In this document: in pieces, positions 16,381-25,735 of the stretch
Numbering within the stretch: the first letter of the stretch is position 1
Layout: the number at the start of each line of letters is the position of its first letter
NCBI GenBank assembly: GCA_021848465.1
Contig: JAJZUP010000001.1
Location: 1-64,000, forward strand
Source of the DNA: Pseudomonadota bacterium
GTDB lineage: Bacteria; Pseudomonadota; Gammaproteobacteria; Burkholderiales; Gallionellaceae
Reading direction: 5' to 3'
DNA: 64,000 bases
Position numbers and translations under genes: made by a program
The notes under the pieces: model-generated
What the model was told of the DNA's origin: nothing
The model's database searches: none
What the model saw: the letters and a program-made list of their open reading frames with translations, nothing else

Positions 16381-19258
16381 AATCAGTCTCCCAGAGAAGG
16401 TGATCCACTTTGTATTTCACCGTCGTGGTAGAACGACTGGCGGGGAAACTGACCCCGAAGCCGACAACGGGGGGAACTCCGTCGGGCAGTTCCGCACCTT
16501 TCGGATCAATGGGATACAATAGCAGAAGGCCGCGCTCTGGATGAGCAGGAATACCCCCGTCTCCCAACCCACGAACTTGACGCACCCAGACCCCACCTGG
16601 ATATTTGGGCGGCTCCTTCCCGGTCTCCTCGGTTCCCCGCCCAGGGTCTTGCACCCGGTCATCGAGAGTGAGTCTCATGGCGGCGAGCCAGCCCGCTTCG
16701 TCGAGATCGATCGCCTCGTCTCTTGGGGACAGGAGCCTCCCTATGGAGTAGTGATCTCCCTTGGAGCTCTGACTCTTATTTCGGGTAATCATGTGCTCCA
16801 AAGCGTACTTGCCACACAACGAGTAAGAGGCTCCCTCGGTTCCTTCCTTGCCGCCAATCACCGCGACAGTCCATGAAGTAAGTTCACCCTTCGACGCCAT
16901 CGCCTTGACGAAGTCCGCCAGTACCGCGCTGTTCACCTTGCGAGCCGCCGGATGAGTCAGATACGTCGAGAAGAATTCCACGACGTACTCAGCGGGCACT
17001 CCCTCCCAGAGGAATCCCTTCCACTCCTGAGTGCCCGATCCGCGTTTCCGGACTATGAGGCCGCCTCCCTCTGACGGGGCGCCCGCCACTTCAAGCAAGC
17101 GCTCCGCAGCCGAGAGATTCCTCTCAACTATCGACGCGTCGCGATGGAAGGCGACGGTTTCGAGCACAGAGCCGCTGAACGAGACTTGCAAGGTCTTTGC
17201 GCTACGCATCTTAATAGGTGACGTGACCATGAGAACTGGATGCGATTGGACTTTCATGCCATAGGTCTCGGGCGTCGCGTGGATCTTCGCCATGGTGTCG
17301 AATTCTTGGCGAAGCTCCTCGGCCGCGTCGGCGATGTGGCCGAACCACTCGACTAGATCTGGGGTCGTGTAGAGACGGCACAGATCAAGATAGCCGGGAC
17401 GGTAGCCGAACCAGCGACCCATCTGCATCAGGGTATCGTACATCTTGGTGGAGCGAACGAAGTAACTGACGCAAAGGCCTTCCAGTGTCAGGCCCCGGGC
17501 GAGCTTGTCCCCGCCGACTGCGATGACTTTCAATCCAGTCTCCTCCCGCTCAGCATAGTCCAACACGTCACCAGCCGAGCCGTTTATGGCCCTGACACCG
17601 TTAGCGAGGTCTTCGATCACCTCGGGTAGAACCTTCTCGACGTCCTCCCAATCGGGAAGCTCGAACTCCCCAGACATTTCGTCCAAGGCGGTCGCGACAG
17701 CAGCGGACGTCAGAACGAAGTCTCTCTCCCATAGCTCGCGCCACTCCGCCAGCAATTCATTTCTCTCCGTCACGCCGAATCCACGAAGAGCCGTGCGGAA
17801 ACTCTTCACGAGGTCGCTCACCTGTCGGCGTACCTCCTCTTGGACGGCAGTGTAGCGCGTCACGTGAATCAGCATCGAACTGTGCCTGTTGCCCTGCCCT
17901 CGCAGGACACGCACTGCGCAGCAGAGAACGAAGGCCGAAAGTGCCTCTCGTAAGGATGGAGGAACCTCGTCGTGCCCCTTGAACAGGGGGATGTGGGTCT
18001 TATCGTGCCTTGCGGGCATCCATCCATACTCACCCGATGCGTCCGCTTGGTCGTCCACCTCACGTGTCAGGGGCAGGCCATCGGCTCTTCCTTCGGTCGA
18101 GCGCAGCCCGAAGACCCGTGCGGGACCGATATAGTTCGAGGGCGCGGAAATATTGACAATAAAGGACTGCGGGAACAGATCGGGCCCCTCCTCCTTCGTC
18201 GTCTTGCGGCGATCAATGAAGATATTTGCGAATGGTGTCGCGGTATATCCGACATAGGCCTTACGAGCGAACGAATGAAGAATCTTACGGATGCGACTGT
18301 TAATCGCCTTTGGCTGATACTCGTCGTCCACCGTGCCGTCCTTATTCACTATTTGGTCTCCGGTGTCGACTGAAGCGTGATCGGCCTCGTCATCGATTAG
18401 CAGAAGGGGGAAGCCGGAGACGATGGGACGGCCGTCCGCGTCCTTGGCGTCGGCAACGTGGTTGCGAATCCATTTAAGCAGGCGTTCGAGCACTGTCTTG
18501 TTTTTCTTGACAACGAACAGCCAAGGCCGCTGCTCTGGGGAAATGGCTAGGTGCTTCGCAACTTTAGTATTGAAGTCGCCGTTGTCCGAGCGGTTCGTCG
18601 CACAGTTTGGACGAATCTCCGCGTCACGGCCATTTTCGCCGACACCGATGTAGCGAACTACGTCGTTCTTGGCCGATGTCTCATAGCCGAGAAACCCTTC
18701 CTCGAGACGAATCTGGGTCTGGGACCGGAGGTTATTGTGCAGGCCAGCGAGGACAATAACGATTTTGTAGCCCGCGTCGGCCGCTTTGCATATCAGGCCC
18801 GTGTAGTTGCCCGTTTTACCGGACTGGACGTGCCCAACGACGAGGCCTCGCCGATCCCAGCTCCCCTCCCGCAGAGGGTCTTCGAGCAACTCCAGAATCT
18901 TATTGGTCGCCTCGTCTAGAGCGTCTACAGCCTTTACCGACATCTTGCCTTCTAGAAAGTCGCGGTAGCGCTGCCAGTAGCGCCAGTCCTTGCGACGCGA
19001 GGCGTTGAGCCAGTCTTTGTGGCCCACCTTGTCGGAAAGCATTGTCGCTCCACCTATCCACAGACTGAATCGACGGATGAGCTCGGCGACTGCCTCCTTC
19101 CTGTCTATGTCCTTGCCCGGATAGAGGTTGTCGGCGACGAAGTCGACTTTCTCGGCGATGAGCGTCGGCGAGACCGAACCCATCTCCATATCGGCAGCCA
19201 GCGTCGTCTGGACGATGCTGACTAAACCCTGAAACAGCTTACTCTGCTCTTCCGTCAT
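16364..19258 (-). CDS. Z1 domain protein (helicase-like ATPase)
   Basis: A 964-residue superfamily II-like ATPase. Walker A is GHVQSGKT near 142-149. A DEAD-box-like LLIDDEADHASVD and a motif III-like VGYTATPFANIFI follow. The Z1 segment includes KLARGLTLEGLCVSYF and MQMGRWFGYRPGYLDLC. Z1 proteins probably translocate on or remodel DNA in MORC-linked restriction systems. It sits between the MORC ATPase (4-base overlap) and the DUF4420 nuclease (17-base overlap). All key motifs look intact. Confidence 0.88.
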   Translation of the reverse strand: MTEEQSKLFQGLVSIVQTTLAADMEMGSVSPTLIAEKVDFVADNLYPGKDIDRKEAVAELIRRFSLWIGGATMLSDKVGHKDWLNASRRKDWRYWQRYRDFLEGKMSVKAVDALDEATNKILELLEDPLREGSWDRRGLVVGHVQSGKTGNYTGLICKAADAGYKIVIVLAGLHNNLRSQTQIRLEEGFLGYETSAKNDVVRYIGVGENGRDAEIRPNCATNRSDNGDFNTKVAKHLAISPEQRPWLFVVKKNKTVLERLLKWIRNHVADAKDADGRPIVSGFPLLLIDDEADHASVDTGDQIVNKDGTVDDEYQPKAINSRIRKILHSFARKAYVGYTATPFANIFIDRRKTTKEEGPDLFPQSFIVNISAPSNYIGPARVFGLRSTEGRADGLPLTREVDDQADASGEYGWMPARHDKTHIPLFKGHDEVPPSLREALSAFVLCCAVRVLRGQGNRHSSMLIHVTRYTAVQEEVRRQVSDLVKSFRTALRGFGVTERNELLAEWRELWERDFVLTSAAVATALDEMSGEFELPDWEDVEKVLPEVIEDLANGVRAINGSAGDVLDYAEREETGLKVIAVGGDKLARGLTLEGLCVSYFVRSTKMYDTLMQMGRWFGYRPGYLDLCRLYTTPDLVEWFGHIADAAEELRQEFDTMAKIHATPETYGMKVQSHPVLMVTSPIKMRSAKTLQVSFSGSVLETVAFHRDASIVERNLSAAERLLEVAGAPSEGGGLIVRKRGSGTQEWKGFLWEGVPAEYVVEFFSTYLTHPAARKVNSAVLADFVKAMASKGELTSWTVAVIGGKEGTEGASYSLCGKYALEHMITRNKSQSSKGDHYSIGRLLSPRDEAIDLDEAGWLAAMRLTLDDRVQDPGRGTEETGKEPPKYPGGVWVRQVRGLGDGGIPAHPERGLLLLYPIDPKGAELPDGVPPVVGFGVSFPASRSTTTVKYKVDHLLWETDYASAD

Positions 19259-20787
19259 CCTACACTCCCTTCGTCAGGCTTCGTCGCGACGTCTGGAAGT
19301 GACGCAACGAGTTTGGGGTAATTATGAAAAGGCTCGGTGGAGTACAGCGCGCGGACGGCCGCTTCAGGTGTCATGCCGCGCCGACCGATCATGTCCCTGA
19401 ACAGGGTTAGGAGCACCATCCTCACGCCGTTAGGAGCCGTCTCGGACTCACCGGAGAAGCCTGTTCTCGGAGTATCCTTATTCTCAGCGGTGTCGAGCCA
19501 GATCCGCTGCACAGGAACGGTCTCCTCCACCACTCGGAGCATCGCCCTCACGAGATCCTTCCGATCACCGCAAGCATCTATGACTGCAGTCACGGCAGGA
19601 TGCCCCTCGTGGATGCGATAGCGGACGCCGCTACGCAGATGCTCAACCCGCCACGCCTGCTCAATTGCCACGCCGTTTGGTCCTTGCGTAGGTGCCCCCC
19701 GAAATGCGAAGACTTTTCTCGCCTGTTCGCGCGTGTTCTCGGCCAGACTGGTTAGCCAAGAGTGCACCAAGACCGGCGGCCTAGCCGAGGACTTCCTCAC
19801 GTCAATTTTCCAGTCCACGTCTGCCGAGTTGGGGATGTCGACTCTTATGCGGGCCAGTCGGTGCGACTCTTCTCGGTTCCACGACTTTCCCTTACCAAGC
19901 CCGAGCCATCCTCCTGCAAGCAGCAAGCGCTTGTTGCGATAGACGTAGAACCCTTGCTGGGAAGTCCAGCCTTCGGGCCCTCCAGCGCATTTGAACTCGT
20001 CATCGGAGAGCTTGTCTTTGTGGGGAAGAACGTGACATTGAACTTCAAGTACACCGGACGGTGTAGCCTTTCTTTCCACTGGAGACTCTAATGCTTTTGC
20101 CGGATGGCCGATCATGAATGGATCCCAAGGGTGAATCGATCTGTTATTAATGTAAAGACGAAAGTCCGGTCGAGATCCTTCGATGAGACGATGAAAAATC
20201 ATTGCGAGACGGGTTTCAACATCGTCCGCTAGGTCCGCGAAGTGATCCAGAGTAGAGCCAGGAGTAACCACCCTGTCCATCTTCTCCCAGAGGACGAGCG
20301 TCCCAGCACTCAGATCCGCAAGAGGTTCCAGAAAACGCTCAGAACCAGAAGCCGGGCCCTCGAACATTCGCCAACCTCCCTCCGGGTCGGAGGCAATTGC
20401 ATCTAGGTCCCATCGCAGACAGACGATCCCCTGACCCGCTCTCTTCGAAGCGACAGTAAGGCTGCGACACTGAGAAAAGGACGCCGTCTTCAGCCCGAGA
20501 CCGAATCGCCCCAAGTCGGTCGGAGCCCTTTCGTTTAGGGGATTAATGGTCCCGAGCGTCATGGCTGCCTCTAGCTCTGGGTCGCTCATGCCATGGCCAT
20601 TATCCAGAATTGAAATCCGGCTGTCGGATCCGTCCCAATCGAAGCGCAGACGCACTTCGGAGGCCCCAGCGGAAATCGAATTGTCAACGACATCGGCAAG
20701 AGCCGCGGCAGCTGAATATCCGAGCCCCCGAAGGGACTCCATCATCGCATCGGCTTTTGGTGGGGCATGTCTGAATCTCTGTGTCAT
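19255..20787 (-). CDS. MORC/Hsp90-type GHKL ATPase
   Basis: A 510-residue protein whose N-terminus has the Bergerat ATP fold: N-box [12 protein letters not shown] near 32-42, G1 box LDNGHGMSD near 61-69, and G2 box [12 protein letters not shown] near 93-104. This matches the prokaryotic MORC-like ATPases associated with Z1 helicases and REase-fold proteins. GHKL ATPases clamp or dimerise on DNA with ATP. Its start overlaps the stop of the sigma factor gene by 4 bases and its stop overlaps Z1 by 4, so expression is coupled along the operon. Confidence 0.85.
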   Translation of the reverse strand: MTQRFRHAPPKADAMMESLRGLGYSAAAALADVVDNSISAGASEVRLRFDWDGSDSRISILDNGHGMSDPELEAAMTLGTINPLNERAPTDLGRFGLGLKTASFSQCRSLTVASKRAGQGIVCLRWDLDAIASDPEGGWRMFEGPASGSERFLEPLADLSAGTLVLWEKMDRVVTPGSTLDHFADLADDVETRLAMIFHRLIEGSRPDFRLYINNRSIHPWDPFMIGHPAKALESPVERKATPSGVLEVQCHVLPHKDKLSDDEFKCAGGPEGWTSQQGFYVYRNKRLLLAGGWLGLGKGKSWNREESHRLARIRVDIPNSADVDWKIDVRKSSARPPVLVHSWLTSLAENTREQARKVFAFRGAPTQGPNGVAIEQAWRVEHLRSGVRYRIHEGHPAVTAVIDACGDRKDLVRAMLRVVEETVPVQRIWLDTAENKDTPRTGFSGESETAPNGVRMVLLTLFRDMIGRRGMTPEAAVRALYSTEPFHNYPKLVASLPDVATKPDEGSVG

Positions 20788-23018
20788 TTTCTGAAAAAGT
20801 TGTTTTTATCTTTGCTAAAACCCGCCGTGAGCAGCCTGCGACCAAACGCTATTATGTTTGGTCCGGAATAATCGGGAACGGAAATCGACAGATTGCCTCC
20901 TTCGCTTCTGAGATCTTCGACTATAAGACCAAGTTTCAACGCCTGTTCGACAAGAGACGACGTCAGATTTCCCATTGCCGACAAAGTAGGCTCCTTTGAA
21001 ACGTCTTCAGCGAAGCCTAATGACTGGGCTGCTACTCGAAACGGTTTCGACCTTTCAGCGCTCCCCTCTCCTCTCATCAGTCGCAAAGACGGAGAATACA
21101 GCGCCTCACGAACGAACTCCTCCTCTTGAGACGCGCGCACATCATCGTCGGCCTTGCCCCCCAAATCAGTGCCGGATGATTTCTCTTTTTTCCTCTGCTC
21201 CTGTGAAGGCGAGGGGCCCGGAGCGTATTTGTCGCCCATGAAGGGCCACAGAATCTCCCGCTTGTTTCGATGCGACAACCTGAGCATCGCCTTAGATTCT
21301 ATCTGACGGATGCGCTCACGAGTCACGCCGAAGTGTTGCCCGACCTCCTCGAGAGTCATCTCGTCTTCGCCCATTAGGCCGAAACGCATATGAATGACCT
21401 CGCGACTTCGCTCATCCAAGTCTTCCAGCATTCCAAGAAGGGTCGAACGCAGGGAAGCACTATCGACTACATCGGAAGGGTCGATAGCATTGGCATCTAC
21501 AAGAATGTCTGCTCTGGACAACCCTGTATCAGAGTCTATTTCGTCCAGAGAATCCACTTCGTCAAACATTGCGAGTAGAACTCGAATCTTGGCTAGGGGC
21601 AGGCCCGCACGTGTTGCCGTCTCAACTTCGGTTTCGAAACGGCCAAGACGCGCTTCCGCGGCTTCGCGCTCTCGCAGAACTTTTCTCGCAACTTCTTGGG
21701 TGTGAACAGAAGCTCTGACGACTCTGCTCTTGTCGGCGATAGACCGTGTGACCTGCTGTCGAATCCACCAAGTTGCGTATGTGGAAAATCGGAAGCCCCT
21801 CCGCCAGTCGAAGCGCTCAACTGCCTTCATCAGACCAATATTCGCCTCCTGAACCAGATCGTCGAACGGAATTCCAGACCAGAGATACTTCTTGGCAATA
21901 GACATGGCGAGCCGAAGATTGCACTGAATCATGCGTTCGCGTGCCGCCTCCTGACGTACTAGAGCCTCGACGAATGAACGGCCTGCCTCGCCTCTTCCAA
22001 CTTTCTCGGCCAATTCCATGAGAAATCCGCGCGTCAGCCGAGCTTCTTCCAGAGCTTTAGCCGCACTACAAGCATCGTGCCGAACGACCTCCGCCGCTGC
22101 AACTGCATTCACAAAGAAGATTGCCTCATCATCCAGTTCTGAATTATCTACCTCGTCGCTGTTGTCTAGCTTCCATGAGACAGGCTCTTCATCAGAGGAC
22201 GGTTCAGGGCCTGTACATAAGGCCTCTGCATCTGCCTCTCCTCTGGCGACAAGGGCGGCTGCGTCGAACAGAACAGAAAGTCCTTCAGGCCACTGAGCAA
22301 GAGCGGACAATGCTGCTCGACCGGCATCCTCCATTTCACGGCCCAAGGATACTTCTTCCGCTGCGTCTAAGAGATCGCCTCGTATTTCTTTTGCGTAAAA
22401 CCTGAACGGATCGTTACGTCCCGATGCGAGCTCCTCGGCAAACTCCATTGCCTCCGAAAGTAGGTGCTCTTCTTCAAGGGTGGGTTCTGCTCGGAACGGC
22501 ACATCAGATCCGGTCCATTCCACGACGGTCGCGCCGAGCTCTCCTGCAACGATAGCGATAAGCCTCTCGGATTCGACATTACGACTCCCGTCGACTTTCG
22601 AACAAATCTCTATCAGCTCGCTTTCTGACGCCATTCCCTCGCGGAGGGCTGAAAGTAGTAGATTTCTGATTGCTCCTGATTCCGTGTCGCGGGTTAGCGG
22701 AACGGCTCTTTCGGGCAGATGAAGGTCTACCTCACTCCAACTCTCATCGCTATCAACAACTTTATGGCGACCGATAGCCTTGTGAACCTGCCTCGCAGCC
22801 TCTACGACTGTTTCGTCACCTTTAGGAACAAGGATTTCATCTTCTGCCTCCCAAGTATCGGCAGGAAGCTCGTAGAGCATTTCGTCATCAAGCAAGATGA
22901 AGTCAGTGTCTTTTTCTGATCTGACTTCAAAGACGCGGGGGTCTCCTGTGACTTCTGAATTTGGATCGACTTCCACGCAATTCTCGATATTTGGCTTATT
23001 GAAGAAATGGCCGCACAA
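20784..23018 (-). CDS. RpoD-like sigma-70 factor heading the MORC-Z1-AIPR operon
   Basis: From a TTG start the protein has 744 residues. A region 1.1-like helical segment lies near 113-168 and region 1.2 near 202-236. A non-conserved insert follows, then region 2 near 360-432 ([40 protein letters not shown]), region 3 near 435-510 and region 4 near 525-585 ([20 protein letters not shown]). A C-terminal tail of about 160 residues is unlike housekeeping sigma factors. Upstream the same frame continues as coding-like sequence to an ATG at 23129, broken only by a TGA at 23082-23084. The TTG has no ribosome-binding site, so the true 5' end is uncertain. The gene may redirect RNA polymerase to the defence operon or to phage promoters; that is inference. 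Confidence 0.8.
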   Translation of the reverse strand: MCGHFFNKPNIENCVEVDPNSEVTGDPRVFEVRSEKDTDFILLDDEMLYELPADTWEAEDEILVPKGDETVVEAARQVHKAIGRHKVVDSDESWSEVDLHLPERAVPLTRDTESGAIRNLLLSALREGMASESELIEICSKVDGSRNVESERLIAIVAGELGATVVEWTGSDVPFRAEPTLEEEHLLSEAMEFAEELASGRNDPFRFYAKEIRGDLLDAAEEVSLGREMEDAGRAALSALAQWPEGLSVLFDAAALVARGEADAEALCTGPEPSSDEEPVSWKLDNSDEVDNSELDDEAIFFVNAVAAAEVVRHDACSAAKALEEARLTRGFLMELAEKVGRGEAGRSFVEALVRQEAARERMIQCNLRLAMSIAKKYLWSGIPFDDLVQEANIGLMKAVERFDWRRGFRFSTYATWWIRQQVTRSIADKSRVVRASVHTQEVARKVLREREAAEARLGRFETEVETATRAGLPLAKIRVLLAMFDEVDSLDEIDSDTGLSRADILVDANAIDPSDVVDSASLRSTLLGMLEDLDERSREVIHMRFGLMGEDEMTLEEVGQHFGVTRERIRQIESKAMLRLSHRNKREILWPFMGDKYAPGPSPSQEQRKKEKSSGTDLGGKADDDVRASQEEEFVREALYSPSLRLMRGEGSAERSKPFRVAAQSLGFAEDVSKEPTLSAMGNLTSSLVEQALKLGLIVEDLRSEGGNLSISVPDYSGPNIIAFGRRLLTAGFSKDKNNFFRK

Positions 23019-23456
23019 TTTATTTATGAATACGCGATCAGGGCCTCGATTGAAGAGTTCATCTCCTTTCCTAAGAGCGACTCAGAATTCAATACTAGGA
23101 GCCAAATCTGAAGTTTTTGACTTAGACATAGCCACCCGAATCAGTGCATCAGTTATCACTTCGACCGTTTCAGACGACGTGGCGATGCTAGCACGAAGAA
23201 GGGATCAGACATATATGCCGTTTGGCCTAGAAACACTTCATATCTGCGTGCTTAATCACGATCTGGCTTTTGTTTTGTAATGCGATAGATTGCCCTAGCA
23301 CGGCCTCCCTAGATCGCTCCATAGCCAAGGCTCTAGCGGAGATTCAAGGTTGCAGGAGTAGACGGCACCTCCTGAGTCCCCACATATAATGGGGAAACGC
23401 GCATCAGAACAACCTCGTTCATTGCCATTTGCGAAGATTCTTACAACTTCACATTA

Positions 23457-24755
23457 TTATTCATGCGAAATCTCTTCATTCGCCACCCCATGTGGCACAT
23501 GCCCAGTAGTGACATGATGACGGGCGGACTCACAATGCTTCTGCTGGTCATCGAAAAAAATATCTGCTCCAAAAGCTTTAAGGAATGCGCCCTTATCCAT
23601 ACCGCCGAGGAATAATGCCTCGTCGATACGGATGTTCCATGCGCGCAGGGTGCGGATAACGCGCTCGTGGGCGGGGGCGCCGCGTGCGGTGATAAGCGCG
23701 GTACGGATGGGCGAGGTGTCTGCCGGATAGTCCAATTGAATACGGTGTAGCATGGCAAGAAAGTTCTTGAATGGCCCACCGGGCAGCGGCTGCTTGGCAG
23801 AAAGCGCCTCGTTACTCTCAAACGCATCCAACCCATCGCGTTTGTAGATGCGCTCCGACTCGTCTGAAAACAGCACCGCATCACCGTCGAACGCAATGCG
23901 CAACTGCGCAGACTCGGCATCCGCCACCGGCACTGCCGCCGAGGGTAGAATCGTCGCAGCAGCGAAACCCGCTTCCAGCGCTTTGCGTACATCACTGGGC
24001 TCGGCAGAGAGAAACAACTGTGCGCCAAATGCCGGAATGTAAGGATGCGTACTCTCACCACGCGTAAAGGCGGCGCGGCTGATATTCAGATTGTGATACT
24101 TGATTGAATTGAAGATACGCAGCCCGGTATCCGCATTGTTGCGAGATAACAGAATCACCTCCACGCGGGGATTGGCGGGGTCATGTTCATTCAGCGCCAG
24201 TAACTTCTTTACTAAGCTAAACGCTACGCCAGGTCCAAGCGGCATTTCTTCGCGCTCGACTTGATAGCGACAATAGGCTTCTACGCCCTCATTCTCGAAA
24301 ATTGCATGGCTTTCGTCCAAGTTAAACAATGCACGAGAAGAGATGGCAACAACCAAATGCGCAGGAGACTGGCTATCAATATTTTGCAACGCCATAACTT
24401 CCCTCGAATTAGTCACAGAAACTAAATCTGTTCGTGCATTTTTGCGTGCAAGTTTATTTTGGAACGATTTCCACAATCCCAATATCTTGCATCGCCCATC
24501 AATGTCATTCGAGTGGCATTCGAATTCGACCTCTGGAAATTCCAGATTCGGCCAACTACTCATCACATTGTCAGTGATTTGCTTCAAAAATTCCAAGCCA
24601 GTGGGTTTGTTGTTACCTAGATCGAAGTCCAAAGATATTGCTGCGGGATATCCATGCTGTGAGATCAGAGCTACCGCCTCATCAACCGACCGCGCGATTA
24701 GCCAACTCGTATCCCTAGGAAAACGTTCAATATCGAGAAATAATTTCCAACTCAT
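23457..24755 (-). CDS. Receiver-like (cpREC) and 5'-nucleotidase fusion protein
   Basis: The ATG at 24755 is preceded by AGGAAGGGAG, giving a 432-residue protein; an upstream in-frame start would overlap the previous gene. Residues 1-100 (KLFLDIERFP, then AAISLDFDLG) match the cyclic-phosphate-processing receiver-like domain. The rest matches bacterial cytosolic 5'-nucleotidases related to NT5C1: HLVVAISSRALFNLDE, VILLSRNNADTGLRIFNS, then a second acidic loop RIAFDGDAVLFSD and a late FFDD. 5'-nucleotidases dephosphorylate nucleoside monophosphates. As last gene of a defence-like operon it may consume a nucleotide or signal product. Confidence 0.75.
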   Translation of the reverse strand: MSWKLFLDIERFPRDTSWLIARSVDEAVALISQHGYPAAISLDFDLGNNKPTGLEFLKQITDNVMSSWPNLEFPEVEFECHSNDIDGRCKILGLWKSFQNKLARKNARTDLVSVTNSREVMALQNIDSQSPAHLVVAISSRALFNLDESHAIFENEGVEAYCRYQVEREEMPLGPGVAFSLVKKLLALNEHDPANPRVEVILLSRNNADTGLRIFNSIKYHNLNISRAAFTRGESTHPYIPAFGAQLFLSAEPSDVRKALEAGFAAATILPSAAVPVADAESAQLRIAFDGDAVLFSDESERIYKRDGLDAFESNEALSAKQPLPGGPFKNFLAMLHRIQLDYPADTSPIRTALITARGAPAHERVIRTLRAWNIRIDEALFLGGMDKGAFLKAFGADIFFDDQQKHCESARHHVTTGHVPHGVANEEISHE

Positions 24756-24789
24756 AAACTCCCTTCCTGATTCTTGAGGAACAGCCAGG

Positions 24790-25434
24790 TTATTTACGCC
24801 TCCCAATATGAGGTGAGATATCGCAGATATGCACCTCTTGTTTCTTGATATTGTAGTAATCACAAACTCGTTCGATTCCAGCACCATATTTCTCGGTGAT
24901 TCGAGCCAAGACTTTTGGCTGTCTGCTTAGGACACTTCTAAGCGCACGGCCACCGTTAAAGAATTTAAGCGGCAACTCATCACCCACGACATAAAGAAAT
25001 TTTCTCTTAGGGGTTTCATATTCTGCCAACTCGAAAAAATCTTTAAAAATTCCATTCTGCCGGATTGACTCTGGCCCACCCCGCCAATCAATAAATTTGT
25101 ACTCCGCAACTCGGCAGTTAGTTTCTAAATCAAACTTTCGCCCAGTATTTCCAGCACCTAAAGAAACGAATTCAACCTGCTCCCCCGGCTCCAGAATATC
25201 TTGAAGAGAGCGCAAGATACCCGCAGCATGAATGATCACATTTATCTGTCCCGCAATCTTTTTAACGGATAAAGCCGATGCTAAGAAATCATCATCCACA
25301 CCTCTACTTCTACAAAGATTTTTAATTTCATCAATGCCCATTTTTTGAATTTTTGATTCAATACCTGACAAGCTATTTGTCAGGCTATCGCCTTGAAATC
25401 TCTCAATTGCCTCTATCGCTTTATCTATGCTCAT
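24790..25434 (-). CDS. Uncharacterised protein with a PD-(D/E)XK-like core
   Basis: A 214-residue protein. The N-terminal 90 residues look helical. The C-terminal half has Asp at residue 102 and EYK at 111-113 (GRKFDLETNCRVAEYKF), the spacing of a PD-(D/E)XK nuclease core, then a conserved-looking GGPESIRQNGIFKDFFELAE. I do not recognise a named family. It lies 35 bases upstream of the cpREC-nucleotidase gene and downstream of the small coiled-coil ORFs, in the same operon. Nuclease activity is an inference from the motif. Confidence 0.55.
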   Translation of the reverse strand: MSIDKAIEAIERFQGDSLTNSLSGIESKIQKMGIDEIKNLCRSRGVDDDFLASALSVKKIAGQINVIIHAAGILRSLQDILEPGEQVEFVSLGAGNTGRKFDLETNCRVAEYKFIDWRGGPESIRQNGIFKDFFELAEYETPKRKFLYVVGDELPLKFFNGGRALRSVLSRQPKVLARITEKYGAGIERVCDYYNIKKQEVHICDISPHIGRRK

Positions 25435-25458
25435 TTTTTTACCTCGCTTGAACCCCAG

Positions 25459-25593
25459 TTAGAGTTGCCGTTTTAGCTCGTCGATTTGCTTACTGAACTT
25501 CTTGACCTCATCCTGTTCGCGTTTGATCTGCTGGTCAAGCATACGAATGCTTGTCACTTTTTTCGCGCTCATATCGATCAATATTTGTTTCAT
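25459..25593 (-). CDS. Tiny coiled-coil protein, 44 residues
   Basis: An ORF on the strand and in the position of the operon. The product is rich in Lys, Glu and Gln (QQIKREQDEVKKFSKQIDEL) and should form a coiled coil. It overlaps the preceding tiny ORF by 59 bases in another frame, so the pair could be one frameshifted gene. No strong ribosome-binding site is visible. Confidence 0.4.
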   Translation of the reverse strand: MKQILIDMSAKKVTSIRMLDQQIKREQDEVKKFSKQIDELKRQL

Positions 25594-25663
25594 GTGTTTT
25601 CACCGATCTCGATATATCTTGAATTTTCTTTGCAATTTCCGCCGTTCTCTTTGCATCTACCAT
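25535..25663 (-). CDS. Tiny helical protein, 42 residues
   Basis: The ATG at 25663 has AGGAG 7 bases upstream, a good ribosome-binding site. The product (MVDAKRTAEIAKKIQDISRS, then a charged helix) has no known family. It lies 73 bases after the AAA+ ATPase stop and overlaps the next tiny ORF in a different frame. Both would fit a small adaptor or antitoxin. Confidence 0.45.
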   Translation of the reverse strand: MVDAKRTAEIAKKIQDISRSVKTHETNIDRYEREKSDKHSYA

Positions 25664-25735
25664 GATGTTTCTCCTGTAATGCGAACTGAATGTAAATCAA
25701 CTTTCTCAATATCCCAATAAAGCAATTTGTCGCAA

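Noticed and set aside
23082-23084. TGA as a selenocysteine codon in the sigma factor
   Set aside because: The position is near the N-terminus in a protein class not known to contain selenocysteine. A point mutation or alternative start is simpler.
25502-25720. 72-codon plus-strand ORF opposite the tiny operon ORFs
   Set aside because: No ribosome-binding site; the opposite strand fits the operon better.
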